Shown: positions 1 through 7,625 of the stretch, piece by piece | How positions within the stretch are numbered: the first letter of the stretch is position 1 | How the letters are laid out: each line of letters begins with the position of its first letter | NCBI GenBank assembly: GCA_030699345.1 | Contig: JAUYMX010000045.1 | Coordinates: 1 to 10,563 of the forward strand | Direction: 5' to 3' | Source: Methylococcaceae bacterium | GTDB lineage: Bacteria > Pseudomonadota > Gammaproteobacteria > Methylococcales > Methylomonadaceae | Length of the DNA: 10,563 nucleotides | Made by a program: the position numbers and the translations under genes | The notes under the pieces: model-generated | The model's input: the letters and a program-made list of their open reading frames with translations, nothing else | Databases searched by the model: none | What the model was told of the DNA's origin: nothing

Positions 1-1
1 T

Positions 2-145
2 GTAACTATTCAGTCTCTTGATCGAGCCGTCATGCGTAGGCTGGATAAGCGCTAGCGCATCCGGCAAAGGCGGTGGATGCGCGTTGCTTATCCACCCTAC
101 ACAATAAACGCATAGCCTCACTCAGGTTAAAGACTGAATAGTTAC
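2..145. mobile_element. MITE copy 1, IS66-like ends
   Basis: A 144-bp element bounded by perfect 15-bp terminal inverted repeats GTAACTATTCAGTCT (2-16 and, inverted, 131-145). The right flank AATCGTTT (146-153) would be the target duplication; the left partner is cut off by the window edge, but its last base (T at position 1) agrees. The interior is one long hairpin: GTAGGCTGGATAAGC (36-50) pairs with 86-100, and GCGCATCC (55-62) with 75-82. There is no room for a transposase, so it is non-autonomous. It is nearly identical to copy 2 at 4490-4610 apart from about 23 extra bases near the right end and one substitution in the core. The GTAA tip and 8-bp duplications are typical of the IS66 family, which is the inferred source of the transposase. 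Confidence 0.85.
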
Positions 146-166
146 AATCGTTTTTAAGAATCTTAC

Positions 167-191
167 AAAAAGCCCGAGACAAGTCTCAGGC
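167..191 (-). terminator. Second of two tandem intrinsic terminators
   Basis: On the minus strand the stem GCCTGAGAC / GTCTCGGGC (172-180 with 183-191, one G-U pair, 2-base loop as drawn, so the top pair is probably open) is followed by TTTTT (167-171). It lies directly behind the first terminator and about 80 bases after the tpsB stop, so it acts as a back-up end for the operon. Confidence 0.75.
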
Positions 192-192
192 C

Positions 193-228
193 AAAAAAAA
201 GCCAGTGGTCTGATTAAGACTCACTGGC
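193..228 (-). terminator. Primary intrinsic terminator of the operon
   Basis: On the minus strand GCCAGTG and GTCT (218-228) pair across a short loop with AGAC and CACTGGC (201-211), with a single unpaired A in one arm. The hairpin is followed by eight T residues (193-200). It sits about 42 bases past the tpsB stop codon and is the strongest terminator in the window. No comparable terminator was found inside the operon. Confidence 0.9.
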
Positions 229-270
229 TTCCGGTTGTCCGGTCAGCATTAACAGCCCTAAACAACAGGC

Positions 271-1902
271 CTAAAACTCATACACCACCCTAAAATCCAC
301 CCGCTGCTCGCCAACATCCACACGTCCTTGCTGAATAAATGGGTACGCCCAATCCAGCTCACCAACGATGTGTTTCATGATTAAGCTGCGCAGGCCCATA
401 CCCGCAGAAGCTAATTTAGCTTGCTCAGGTGTCGGAGCGATGGGGTTGATAGTCCATAAATTGGCCCAATCGACAAACGCCAGCAGCCGTAAGTTTTGTA
501 CTTGTTGCCACTCCTCCGGCACCAGACGCGGCGTATGCAATTCCAGCGATAAATTGATGCCATGATCGCCGAGCAATTCGGTTTGATGATAACCGCGCAC
601 ACTGGTGGGGCCACCGGCGGAAAATTGCTCGTTGCTGATCATTTCCGACATGCTGACTTGACCGCCTGCCCGCGCCACCAGTCGAACATCCTTCGGCAAC
701 ACCTGTTGGTGTTTGACGTCGCTGGTGAGATACAGGAAGTTGGGGCTGGCATCTTGTCGCTTATCGGCGAATTCTTTTTCGTCATTGCCCAGGCCGCGAA
801 TAGCAAAATGCCCCGCCAAGTTTACCGAGGTGGACGAGGTGTCACTGCGCCAACTGCCATCGTAACCGGTCATAAATGAGGCATAACTAATCGATGAGGG
901 CGAAGAAGAGTCTTGACCGGCTTGATTGACGCCTTGATCAAAGCTTTTGTAATCAAAGCCTGCGATGATGCTGTGCATAAAATTATCCGAGCTGGACAAG
1001 GGTTTGACCAAGCGTGCGCCATAAATCGACCCGGCTCCCACCACCGACATGCCGCCGACACTCACCCCCAATTCGGTGTTGGAACTAATGCCGATGCCAT
1101 ACAACGCCAAGCGGGTATCGGCCCAGCCGGTCGGCAACACGTATGTGCCCGACCAGACTTCGACTTCATTTTTGTTTTCCGGCGAGACTTGATATTGCAG
1201 CGAGGCGCTATGGAATTTTTGCCACAGGTTGTCATAACGAATCGAGCCGATCAGGCGGGTGCGGGTGGTTAAATCGGAATTGCGGCTGTTCATCTCCACG
1301 CTGCCATGCAAGGGCAATTCGTCCTTCACCTTCAATTCCACTTCCATTTTGCCGGGCGTCGAGCCTGCCCGTAACACCGGTGTGACATTACGATCGGCGG
1401 ACTGTTGCGCCAACGTGCTGACTTGCTGTTGCACCGTCGGCATGTGCGGCACCTGGCCTGCCGCCAGTGCCGGTACACCTTCACGGATTTTGCCTAACTC
1501 GTAATAACGGGAGCCGGTCACCCGCAAGGTTTCGATTGAGCCTTCCAGTACCGCTAAGCGCACCTGGTCGGCATTAACATCTTGTTCGGGAATAGACACG
1601 CTAACAGTCGGGTAGCCTTTGTTGCGATACGCTTCTTCTAATGACGCCCGGGCTTTTTCGACATCATCCACGGTTTTATCCGGCCCTAAAAACGGATACA
1701 CCGCCCGCTCCAGCGACTCATCATCCAACACGGTGTTGCCGTCAATTTGAAAGTCGAAAATATTGAACAGCGGCATTGCTTCTGCCGGAGCCGCCGCAGC
1801 GACTTCATTCGTTGGCGGTGTAGATTGATTGTCCGTATCCGTGGCAACCGCCATCGCGCTTGTCAACAACAAACCAGCGGCAATTAAATAGTGGCCGTTC
1901 AT
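271..1902 (-). CDS. ShlB/FhaC/HecB-type two-partner secretion transporter (TpsB)
   Basis: Outer-membrane Omp85-superfamily pore that would export a haemagglutinin-like TpsA exoprotein from the periplasm to the cell surface. The 543 residues give a signal peptide (about 1-20, cleavage near MAVA), two POTRA domains (about 46-121 and 122-195; the first carries the usual GYPTVSVSIP...VRLAVLEGSI pattern) and a beta-barrel from about 196 to the end. The loop-6 signature VRGY is at 435-438, preceded by SAGGPTS, and the last residue is phenylalanine, as expected for BAM-assembled barrels. Length is normal for the family. ATG at 1902 overlaps the upstream TGA by 4 bases (ATGA) and has AGGAG 8 bases upstream, so translation is probably coupled to the coiled-coil gene. 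It is the last gene of the operon. Its likely substrate gene lies about 7 kb upstream, at 8968-10563, rather than adjacent as in most TPS pairs. Confidence 0.93.
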   Translation of the reverse strand: MNGHYLIAAGLLLTSAMAVATDTDNQSTPPTNEVAAAAPAEAMPLFNIFDFQIDGNTVLDDESLERAVYPFLGPDKTVDDVEKARASLEEAYRNKGYPTVSVSIPEQDVNADQVRLAVLEGSIETLRVTGSRYYELGKIREGVPALAAGQVPHMPTVQQQVSTLAQQSADRNVTPVLRAGSTPGKMEVELKVKDELPLHGSVEMNSRNSDLTTRTRLIGSIRYDNLWQKFHSASLQYQVSPENKNEVEVWSGTYVLPTGWADTRLALYGIGISSNTELGVSVGGMSVVGAGSIYGARLVKPLSSSDNFMHSIIAGFDYKSFDQGVNQAGQDSSSPSSISYASFMTGYDGSWRSDTSSTSVNLAGHFAIRGLGNDEKEFADKRQDASPNFLYLTSDVKHQQVLPKDVRLVARAGGQVSMSEMISNEQFSAGGPTSVRGYHQTELLGDHGINLSLELHTPRLVPEEWQQVQNLRLLAFVDWANLWTINPIAPTPEQAKLASAGMGLRSLIMKHIVGELDWAYPFIQQGRVDVGEQRVDFRVVYEF

Positions 1903-2621
1903 TTTAGCGGCTCCTGACTATCGGCAACGGGCGCCGCGTCTTGCCCGACTTCCGTTTGCTCACCCTGCGTTTGGAACGGGGTAATTTTGAGTTGATTCAG
2001 TTTGTACTGATAATCCTCAACTAAGTTATCCGTCTCCACTTTGCCGATCCCTGTGATCGGCTCAAGCTCAGCCAGCTCTTGCCAGACACTTTTTTCTTTG
2101 TATTTGTTTAAAACATCCAGATAGACCGTGTGTAATTCTTTATTGCGGCTGCTGCATTGCGCAATCCATTGTTCGCGTTCTTTCACGGCCTGCACCAATA
2201 ATTGGTTATCCGCGTAAATATCCTTGGCTTGGGCGACCACGTCATTGTGCTTTTGCAGTAACGCTTGGCGGGCTTGCCGCTCTTGATTGAGCTGGCCTTC
2301 CAAGGTATTTCTGACCGACTCCAGTCCCGATTTGTAACGCTCGACTTCGCCTTGCAAGGGCTGCAATTGTTTAACGGCGCTTTCAAGACTACTCAGTTTG
2401 GCGTCCTGAGCCGCTTTTTCCGTCACTAACGTGGCTTTTTCCGCTTCTAAGGCGGCTTTCTCTTGCGTCAGTTGCCGAATCATTCCTTGCGCTTTGATCA
2501 CCGCGGCGTTGCCGTCGTTGGTTTTGGGGGCAGCAACAGCCGACTCCACACCGCCCAGCCAACCCGGCACCAGCAAACTAATGATGATTACTTTTTTAAT
2601 GTTATGCATACGCTGCCCCAT
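1899..2621 (-). CDS. Predicted periplasmic coiled-coil protein, function unknown
   Basis: I do not recognise a named family. The 240 residues begin with a signal peptide (hydrophobic core VIIISLLVPGWLGG, possible cleavage after SAVAA near residue 31). A long charged helical stretch follows (about 40-185) rich in Glu, Lys, Gln, Ala and Leu, with heptad spacing expected of a coiled coil. A single cysteine lies in QCSSRNKEL. The C-terminal tail is Gln/Glu/Pro-rich and probably disordered. The open frame extends upstream to 2714, but that part lies inside the porin gene and is not used. ATG at 2621 shares one base with the porin TAA; a second ATG at 2609 (MHNIKK..., GGGG 6 bases upstream) is an equally good start and gives 236 residues. 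The gene is wedged between the porin and tpsB with overlaps at both ends, so it is surely co-translated with them. A periplasmic spacer or chaperone role is inference only. Confidence 0.82.
   Translation of the reverse strand: MGQRMHNIKKVIIISLLVPGWLGGVESAVAAPKTNDGNAAVIKAQGMIRQLTQEKAALEAEKATLVTEKAAQDAKLSSLESAVKQLQPLQGEVERYKSGLESVRNTLEGQLNQERQARQALLQKHNDVVAQAKDIYADNQLLVQAVKEREQWIAQCSSRNKELHTVYLDVLNKYKEKSVWQELAELEPITGIGKVETDNLVEDYQYKLNQLKITPFQTQGEQTEVGQDAAPVADSQEPLK
1911..1915 (-). promoter_or_regulatory. Ribosome binding site of tpsB
   Basis: AGGAG on the minus strand, 8 bases before the ATG at 1902 and inside the last codons of the upstream gene. It supports this start over later in-frame candidates and an ATGA-type coupled restart. 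Confidence 0.75.
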
Positions 2622-4453
2622 TAAAAACGTGCGTTTAGATCGAGATTCAAGGTATCGATGCTGTATTTCGGTCCGTCGATTGCATCGGTACTCAGCCAGC
2701 GTAAATTCAACCACGTGTTTTTAACCAGCCCATACTGAGCACCCAGTACCCAGCCCTTGGCATCGGTACCGCCTTGGTGGAAGATCGAATCGGTAAAGGC
2801 ATCCAAGACCGCATCGCGCTGCACATATCGATAAGCCAGATTGACGCTCCAATCGCCCCAGCGCTTCATTTCAGGATGGCCAACATCGACACGGGCTTGA
2901 TAGGCGTTGGTACGCTCTTGCAGGTCGGTACTGGCGTATGAATTGCCAAACTCATTCAAAATGCGCTGACGATTAAAGCCTAAGTTTTTCGCGTAATCGG
3001 CGGTAACCAGCACATGCGCCGGTGCAAAGCCCGCATAGTCAAACATCGCCGTGGCATTGAAGATTTTGAACTCGGAAGCTAGGCCGAATAAACAGCCGTC
3101 CGTGTCATCACAGACGCCATTGAGGGTATTGACATCGGTAATCGCCACCATCGAATTGCCTTTCTGCACGAACTGCGGCGCGGTCCAGTCATTGGCATGG
3201 CTGCCGATGGTATTTTTTCTCGCGTTGATATTTTTGTATTCGTAATACGAGGTGGCAATGTTAAAGCGTGAGTCATTGAATACCAACCAATCCGCACCAA
3301 GCTGACCGCCATACAACCACTTATCATTCACCGACACATCAATGTCCTGAATCGGAAATACGCCCAAAGTTAAGAACACACTATCAGGGGTTTGTTGGCC
3401 TTGATTAATACCAAAACGCGCAGTCGGATTGGGCGCTTTATAACCGTTTAGCTTGCTGCTACCCCGGTTAAAAGGTAAGCGAACACTACCCGCGACCCCT
3501 TCAAAGCTCAGGTCCGGATCAAACACCACATCGGTGGAGACAAACGGATTAATAATGCGACCGGCATAGACGCTAAACCAGTTAGTGTTTTTGTCGTCGA
3601 TATAGTCATATTGCAGATAGGCACGGTCGATGGCGAAATCAAATGACTGCCCGGTATTACCCAAAGTTTGATCGTTGGACACCGGGTTTCTGATGTTGCT
3701 GGTGGCAAAGCGCACCCCCGCTTTCAAGCCGTCGGCGATCTTAGCCTCAAAGCCTAAGCGAAAACGTTCGCGTATCCGCAGACGATCTTTTTGGTTGTTA
3801 AGAATGGCTTCGTTAGGATTCAATGCAATCTGTCTATTTAATCCACCTTGCGGAGTGTTACCGGCACGATTGATAGATAACCAATTGAACGGACCTGTGG
3901 GTGCATCATTTACATCTCGCCCGAGGTTATTAATACCGCCTTCGTTCTCATCACCATAAAATTCATCAGAAAACCGAATGCGCATGTCGAAACTGGGATT
4001 AATCGCCGCCACCCATTCCGGTAACGCGGCGGGGATACCCCAACCTTCGGATTTGGCATCTTGCTTGACGCCCGCGATCACTTCATCTTTCAGCTCGGCC
4101 CGCACCTGATCGCGGATTTCCTTTTTCACAAATTCAGGTACATAGCTAACATGCTTGGGTTTACTGCCGCTTTTGCCTGGGGCCGTTGCCGTACCGGCGT
4201 CGGCGGCCGCGGGGTCGGCTTGTTCCGGGCCAGATACCGCCACCTGCTTGGCCTCCAATGCCTCTTGCTCCGCGGCACTAACCAGGCCTTTGCCTTCATC
4301 TTTATTGATAACGCCGCGCTGCACCAGTAAGTCGACCAGGTTAACCAAGGTCGATTTTTTGACCTGGACCATTTCCTCGGGTTTGTCGGCAAAGGCGTTG
4401 GCGGTCATTGAGCTTGCCAATAGCACTAACAAAGTTTTTCTTGCGGTCTTCAT
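2621..4453 (-). CDS. Putative outer-membrane porin (Porin_5 type)
   Basis: The 610 residues start with a signal peptide (about 1-22, cleavage at NAFA/DKP). A helical N-terminal segment follows (about 25-70, with LVNLVDLLVQRGVINKDEG), then an Ala/Pro/Gly/Lys linker (71-100), a second helical stretch (105-135) and a beta-barrel from about 150. Patterns typical of the putative porin family are visible: RLRIRERFRLGFEAK (about 224-238), NPVSNDQTLG (256-265), DRAYLQY (276-282) and AGRIINPFVSTDVVFDPDL (297-315). The chain ends in phenylalanine (LNARF), as outer-membrane barrels do. The long helical head before the barrel could reach into the periplasm or trimerise. ATG at 4453 has no clear Shine-Dalgarno. 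A transposon-like element sits only 28 bases upstream, separating it from tonB. The substrate is not visible from sequence. Confidence 0.88.
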   Translation of the reverse strand: MKTARKTLLVLLASSMTANAFADKPEEMVQVKKSTLVNLVDLLVQRGVINKDEGKGLVSAAEQEALEAKQVAVSGPEQADPAAADAGTATAPGKSGSKPKHVSYVPEFVKKEIRDQVRAELKDEVIAGVKQDAKSEGWGIPAALPEWVAAINPSFDMRIRFSDEFYGDENEGGINNLGRDVNDAPTGPFNWLSINRAGNTPQGGLNRQIALNPNEAILNNQKDRLRIRERFRLGFEAKIADGLKAGVRFATSNIRNPVSNDQTLGNTGQSFDFAIDRAYLQYDYIDDKNTNWFSVYAGRIINPFVSTDVVFDPDLSFEGVAGSVRLPFNRGSSKLNGYKAPNPTARFGINQGQQTPDSVFLTLGVFPIQDIDVSVNDKWLYGGQLGADWLVFNDSRFNIATSYYEYKNINARKNTIGSHANDWTAPQFVQKGNSMVAITDVNTLNGVCDDTDGCLFGLASEFKIFNATAMFDYAGFAPAHVLVTADYAKNLGFNRQRILNEFGNSYASTDLQERTNAYQARVDVGHPEMKRWGDWSVNLAYRYVQRDAVLDAFTDSIFHQGGTDAKGWVLGAQYGLVKNTWLNLRWLSTDAIDGPKYSIDTLNLDLNARF

Positions 4454-4489
4454 GGGTGGTTATTTTTAGTAGTGGTCGTTAGTTGTTTG

Positions 4490-4610
4490 GTAACTATTCA
4501 GTCTCTTGATCGAGCCGTCATGCGTAGGCTGGATAAGCGCTAGCGCATCCGGCAAATGCGGTGGATGCGCGTTGCTTATCCACCCTACACACCAAAGACT
4601 GAATAGTTAC
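4490..4610. mobile_element. MITE copy 2 inserted inside the operon
   Basis: A 121-bp element with perfect 15-bp terminal inverted repeats GTAACTATTCAGTCT (4490-4504 and inverted 4596-4610). It is flanked by a perfect 8-bp target duplication, GTTGTTTG at 4482-4489 and 4611-4618. The interior is the same long hairpin as copy 1, with one base changed and about 23 bases fewer. It fills most of the 171-bp gap between tonB and the porin gene. Removing the element and one duplication leaves a 42-bp gap, normal for an operon, so the insertion is secondary. No U-tract follows the hairpin on the minus strand, so it is not an obvious terminator. Confidence 0.92.
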
Positions 4611-4624
4611 GTTGTTTGTAAAGC

Positions 4625-5296
4625 CTAAACCCGCGAGGTCAGCCTTATCTTTACCGGCTGCGGCATGTTGTCCGGCGGTGCTTTGCCGATACTGGCGCGC
4701 AGTTTCGGTAAGGCGGCGCGGATCGCCTGGTCGACATCGGCTTTACCGCTGCCGGATGCCAGCTCGCCGCGGGTGATGCGTCCATCCGGGCCGACCCAGA
4801 CATTGACGATCACGCTGTAGCCATTTTTCATTGCTGCGGTGTCGGTTAACAGGTTCTGCAAGTTATCTTCGACCTGCCGCTTGATCTGGCCGCCATACCA
4901 AAGAATGCTGCTGCCGGGCGTGCCGCCTAATATCGACCGGCCACCTTTGCGGGCCGCCAAGCCAAAGCCATCACTACCGGCGGTGCCGTTGGCATCCAAG
5001 CCCAGTTCTGCGGCGGGCGGCTCGTTGGCTTCTTCAGGGGCCGGTTCCGGTTCTTTGTCCGGGATCGGCTCCTCGATTTTTTCTTCCTTTATTTCCGGCT
5101 CCGGCGGTTTTATTTCCGGCGGCGGTGGCGGTGGGGGCGGCGGCTGGATCATGGTGATTTGCTGGACGACCTTTTTGGTTTGTGGCGGTTTGTGAAAGTT
5201 ATCTTTCAAAAACCACACCCCCAGCACGATCAACAAACTAAAGGCTATCCCCAGCAACACCGGCAGGCGGCGCAGCCATGCGTAATTCTTTTTCAT
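4625..5296 (-). CDS. tonB: TonB-family energy transducer
   Basis: Inner-membrane protein expected to carry proton-motive energy from the ExbB/ExbD motor to an outer-membrane partner. The 223 residues comprise a short basic N-terminus, one membrane helix (about 11-30), a long Pro/Glu/Lys region (about 50-97, starting with nine consecutive prolines at 52-60) able to span the periplasm, a Gly/Ala linker (98-130) and a TonB/TolA-like C-terminal domain (about 132-223). The last contains WYGGQIKRQVEDNLQNLL and VNVWVGPDGRITRGELASGS. The membrane helix has no histidine, unlike E. coli TonB, where a His in this helix is critical. The gene starts 20 bases after exbD; no strong ribosome binding site is visible. 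Its stop lies 6 bases from the target duplication of MITE copy 2. The absence of a TonB-dependent receptor nearby leaves the partner open. Confidence 0.9.
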   Translation of the reverse strand: MKKNYAWLRRLPVLLGIAFSLLIVLGVWFLKDNFHKPPQTKKVVQQITMIQPPPPPPPPPEIKPPEPEIKEEKIEEPIPDKEPEPAPEEANEPPAAELGLDANGTAGSDGFGLAARKGGRSILGGTPGSSILWYGGQIKRQVEDNLQNLLTDTAAMKNGYSVIVNVWVGPDGRITRGELASGSGKADVDQAIRAALPKLRASIGKAPPDNMPQPVKIRLTSRV

Positions 5297-5316
5297 CGCT
5301 TAATTTTTTTTTAACG

Positions 5317-5721
5317 CTATTTGACCAATTTCTGCGTCACCAGCCCCAGCTGGCTGATTTCCAGCCGCGTCACCACATCCAGCACTTCGATGACTTTTTG
5401 ATATTGCACGCTGGCATCGGCTTTAACGACCACCGGCAGATCCGGCACGGCGGCTTTAAATTGCGCCAGCCGCGTCTCCAATTCTTGAATTGATACTGGA
5501 TACGTATCTAAATAAATAGTGCCGTCGGGGGTAATTGAAATGGCTTTGGTTTTGGGCTTAGATAATGACGGCGTACTGCTGGCTTTAGGCAGGTTGACGG
5601 TAATGCCCTGCACGGTGGCTGTGGTCATGATGATAAAAATCAACAGCAACACATAAGCGACATCCAGCATCGGCGTGATGTTGATGTCGTCATAGACTTT
5701 GCCTTCTTCTTCGACTTTCAT
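5317..5721 (-). CDS. exbD: ExbD/TolR-family proton-channel subunit
   Basis: Biopolymer-transport protein that sits with ExbB in the inner membrane and couples proton flow to TonB movement. The 134 residues show a short cytoplasmic N-terminus, one membrane helix (about 17-35) and a periplasmic domain (about 45-134), the normal size for the family. The signature INITPMLDVAYVLL is present, and Asp20 matches the proton-carrying membrane aspartate of E. coli ExbD. ATG at 5721 shares one base with the TAA of the ExbB fusion (TAATG), and AGAGG lies 7 bases upstream, so the two channel subunits are translationally coupled. Confidence 0.95.
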   Translation of the reverse strand: MKVEEEGKVYDDINITPMLDVAYVLLLIFIIMTTATVQGITVNLPKASSTPSLSKPKTKAISITPDGTIYLDTYPVSIQELETRLAQFKAAVPDLPVVVKADASVQYQKVIEVLDVVTRLEISQLGLVTQKLVK

Positions 5722-7514
5722 TATTTAGCCTCTTGTTGCTGCTGTGCGGCGCGCATGGATAACACTGCCAAAAACTCATCGGCAAAGATCCGCATGCTGG
5801 CGGTAATGTCTTTGATCTGGGTTAACAGGTAGTTGTAGGCAAACAGCGCCGGGATCGCCACCGCCAGACCGGCAACGGTGGCCAACAAGGCCGCGGCGAT
5901 ACCGGGGGCAATCGAGTTGATGTTGACGTCGCCGGAGGCGGCGATGGCGGCGAAGGTAATCATTACCCCGACTACCGTGCCGAGCAGTCCCAAGAAGGGG
6001 CCGCCAGCAATGGCGATGGTTAATAACACCATGTTTTTATTGAGGCGCTGGCTTTCGCTGACGATTTGCGAATCTAATTTAACGTGCAGGTAATTCCAGG
6101 CTTCCGGAGACACCGATTGATTAAGATCCCCCTGCAGCTGGTTCAGCTCGTGGATCGCCAAGTGATACAAATGATAGAGCGTCGAGCTTTGAAAATGATC
6201 ATGTTTACCGACCAGCGCGGTCAGTAAATCCGACTCGGCCAGTTCATGCTCTTCCGCGCTTTCGTCCTGATCAAGATCGCCCAGTTTGCGTAAATCAAGT
6301 TGGCGATATTTTTCCAAAAACAGGCGGTTGTCTTTGGTCGTGCGGTTAATGACCAGCGTTTTGGTCACCATCACAATTATCGCGACGACCAGCATGATCA
6401 GCGTCAGGCCAATCACCACCCAGCCGTCAATGGTGACGTTTTGCACAATCACCATAAAGTGACCGGCGTCACCGCTACTATTAGATTCGTCCTGACCAAA
6501 CCCCAGCACGGTAAAATCAGGGCTCTGGCTGCGAAAGCTCAGCTTGATCCAATCGGCACTACGGGCGGTGGCGGCAATTTGCACTTCGTCCAGCAGACCG
6601 GTAAAGGCACTGCCGATCGCAATGGTCGGATTCAACGCGCCCAGCGTGATCGCTTTATTACCCGCGGGCAGGCCGTCGATAAACAGTTCCAATTTATCGG
6701 CCTTGGCCACCAGCACGATATGCTGCCATTTGCCCGGCGTCAGGTTAACCGGGGCAATGTCTGCAGCGCCAGCCGCACCGGTCCAGCGCGCAACTAAAGA
6801 TGTCCCCTGTACATCGAGAGCTATGCCATTAGCACCGTCTTTGGCATCGAGCAATTTTGCCGCCGCTTGGGGTTGATCAAATTTGACCCAGGTCGAAAAG
6901 GTCCAGCCTTTATCGGCGGCAATGGCCAATTGCGGGGCGGCATTAATGGTAATAGGCCCGGCACCGGTAAATTTTGCCGCTGCACCAATCCAACCGGCCG
7001 CTTCGATTTGGGCTTTGGAATCGGCGGCATGCGTCAAATAGGCGGTGGCATCTTGCGGTAAGGCCTCGCCGTCTTTGAAGTGGTACACCACACTTTGCGG
7101 GGTGTCGTATAGCGTTTTACTGTCGGAGCCATCCGGCGCATTGCCGTTGCCGTAGTACAGCCAAAAATCATCACTGCTGACACCGCCACGCACTTGCGGC
7201 AAGCGTACCCAAATCAGGCCGATTTCACTTAAAGAATCCAGCAGCTCAACTTGATAATGCAGCGGCGTGTCATCGTCTTTTAAAAACCGCAGGTCACGAC
7301 CGTTTTCAGCCAGCTCGGCAAAATAGCCGAAATTACCGGCATGCAAACGCACCAACACCGGCACGTCGCTGAGGGTCTCTTGAATATCAGCACCGGTCGC
7401 CGCCGCATCAATGGTGACTTGTCGACGCGAGTTCCAGTCGTCGTTCCACCAAGCCAGCGCCAAGACCGGAAACAGGAGCCCCAATAGACCCACAAGCAAA
7501 TATCGTTTATTCAT
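5721..7514 (-). CDS. DUF2341-LamG-MotA/TolQ/ExbB fusion protein
   Basis: An ExbB-type proton-channel subunit carrying a large periplasmic head. The 597 residues read, in order: signal peptide (1-21); DUF2341 domain (about 22-140, beginning WWNDDWNSRR and containing WLYYGN at 118-123); concanavalin-like LamG domain (about 175-325, with WTFSTWVK, WQHIVLVA and LFIDG strands and GLLDEVQI near the end); membrane helix 1 (about 364-386); a cytoplasmic helical region; then the ExbB core with helices at about 496-524 (GPFLGLLGTVVGVM, Thr513) and 536-563 (APGIAAALLATVAGLAVAIP, Thr546). Plain ExbB is about 240 residues, so the first 350 are an addition. The Glu that is conserved in the third helix of E. 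coli ExbB (Glu176) is Ala541 here, while the two threonines are kept. First gene of the operon; the ATG has no clear Shine-Dalgarno. The head may bind glycans or protein (inference). Confidence 0.93.
   Translation of the reverse strand: MNKRYLLVGLLGLLFPVLALAWWNDDWNSRRQVTIDAAATGADIQETLSDVPVLVRLHAGNFGYFAELAENGRDLRFLKDDDTPLHYQVELLDSLSEIGLIWVRLPQVRGGVSSDDFWLYYGNGNAPDGSDSKTLYDTPQSVVYHFKDGEALPQDATAYLTHAADSKAQIEAAGWIGAAAKFTGAGPITINAAPQLAIAADKGWTFSTWVKFDQPQAAAKLLDAKDGANGIALDVQGTSLVARWTGAAGAADIAPVNLTPGKWQHIVLVAKADKLELFIDGLPAGNKAITLGALNPTIAIGSAFTGLLDEVQIAATARSADWIKLSFRSQSPDFTVLGFGQDESNSSGDAGHFMVIVQNVTIDGWVVIGLTLIMLVVAIIVMVTKTLVINRTTKDNRLFLEKYRQLDLRKLGDLDQDESAEEHELAESDLLTALVGKHDHFQSSTLYHLYHLAIHELNQLQGDLNQSVSPEAWNYLHVKLDSQIVSESQRLNKNMVLLTIAIAGGPFLGLLGTVVGVMITFAAIAASGDVNINSIAPGIAAALLATVAGLAVAIPALFAYNYLLTQIKDITASMRIFADEFLAVLSMRAAQQQQEAK
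5729..5733 (-). promoter_or_regulatory. Ribosome binding site of exbD
   Basis: AGAGG on the minus strand, 7 bases before the exbD ATG at 5721 and within the final codons of the ExbB fusion gene. It supports coupled translation of the two motor subunits. Confidence 0.65.
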
Positions 7515-7625
7515 TAGTGTTTGGTTTTTAAAAATTTCAGAAAAAATGCCTTTAATTTAGCGAGGCGCGCTACCAGTAAGCCAGGTGTCGATTTACCTAA
7601 AAACTATCTGAGTAAGGTTTTCATC

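Noticed and set aside
2622..2714. N-terminal extension of the coiled-coil gene
   Set aside because: It lies inside the porin 3' end, and the signal peptide starts only after the ATGs at 2621 or 2609.
4839..5195. 118-residue plus-strand frame with a glycine run
   Set aside because: The Gly run is the complement of the TonB proline codons; a shadow of tonB.
6300..6797. 165-residue plus-strand open frame
   Set aside because: It is antisense to the ExbB fusion, with His/Gln-rich shadow composition and no recognisable features.
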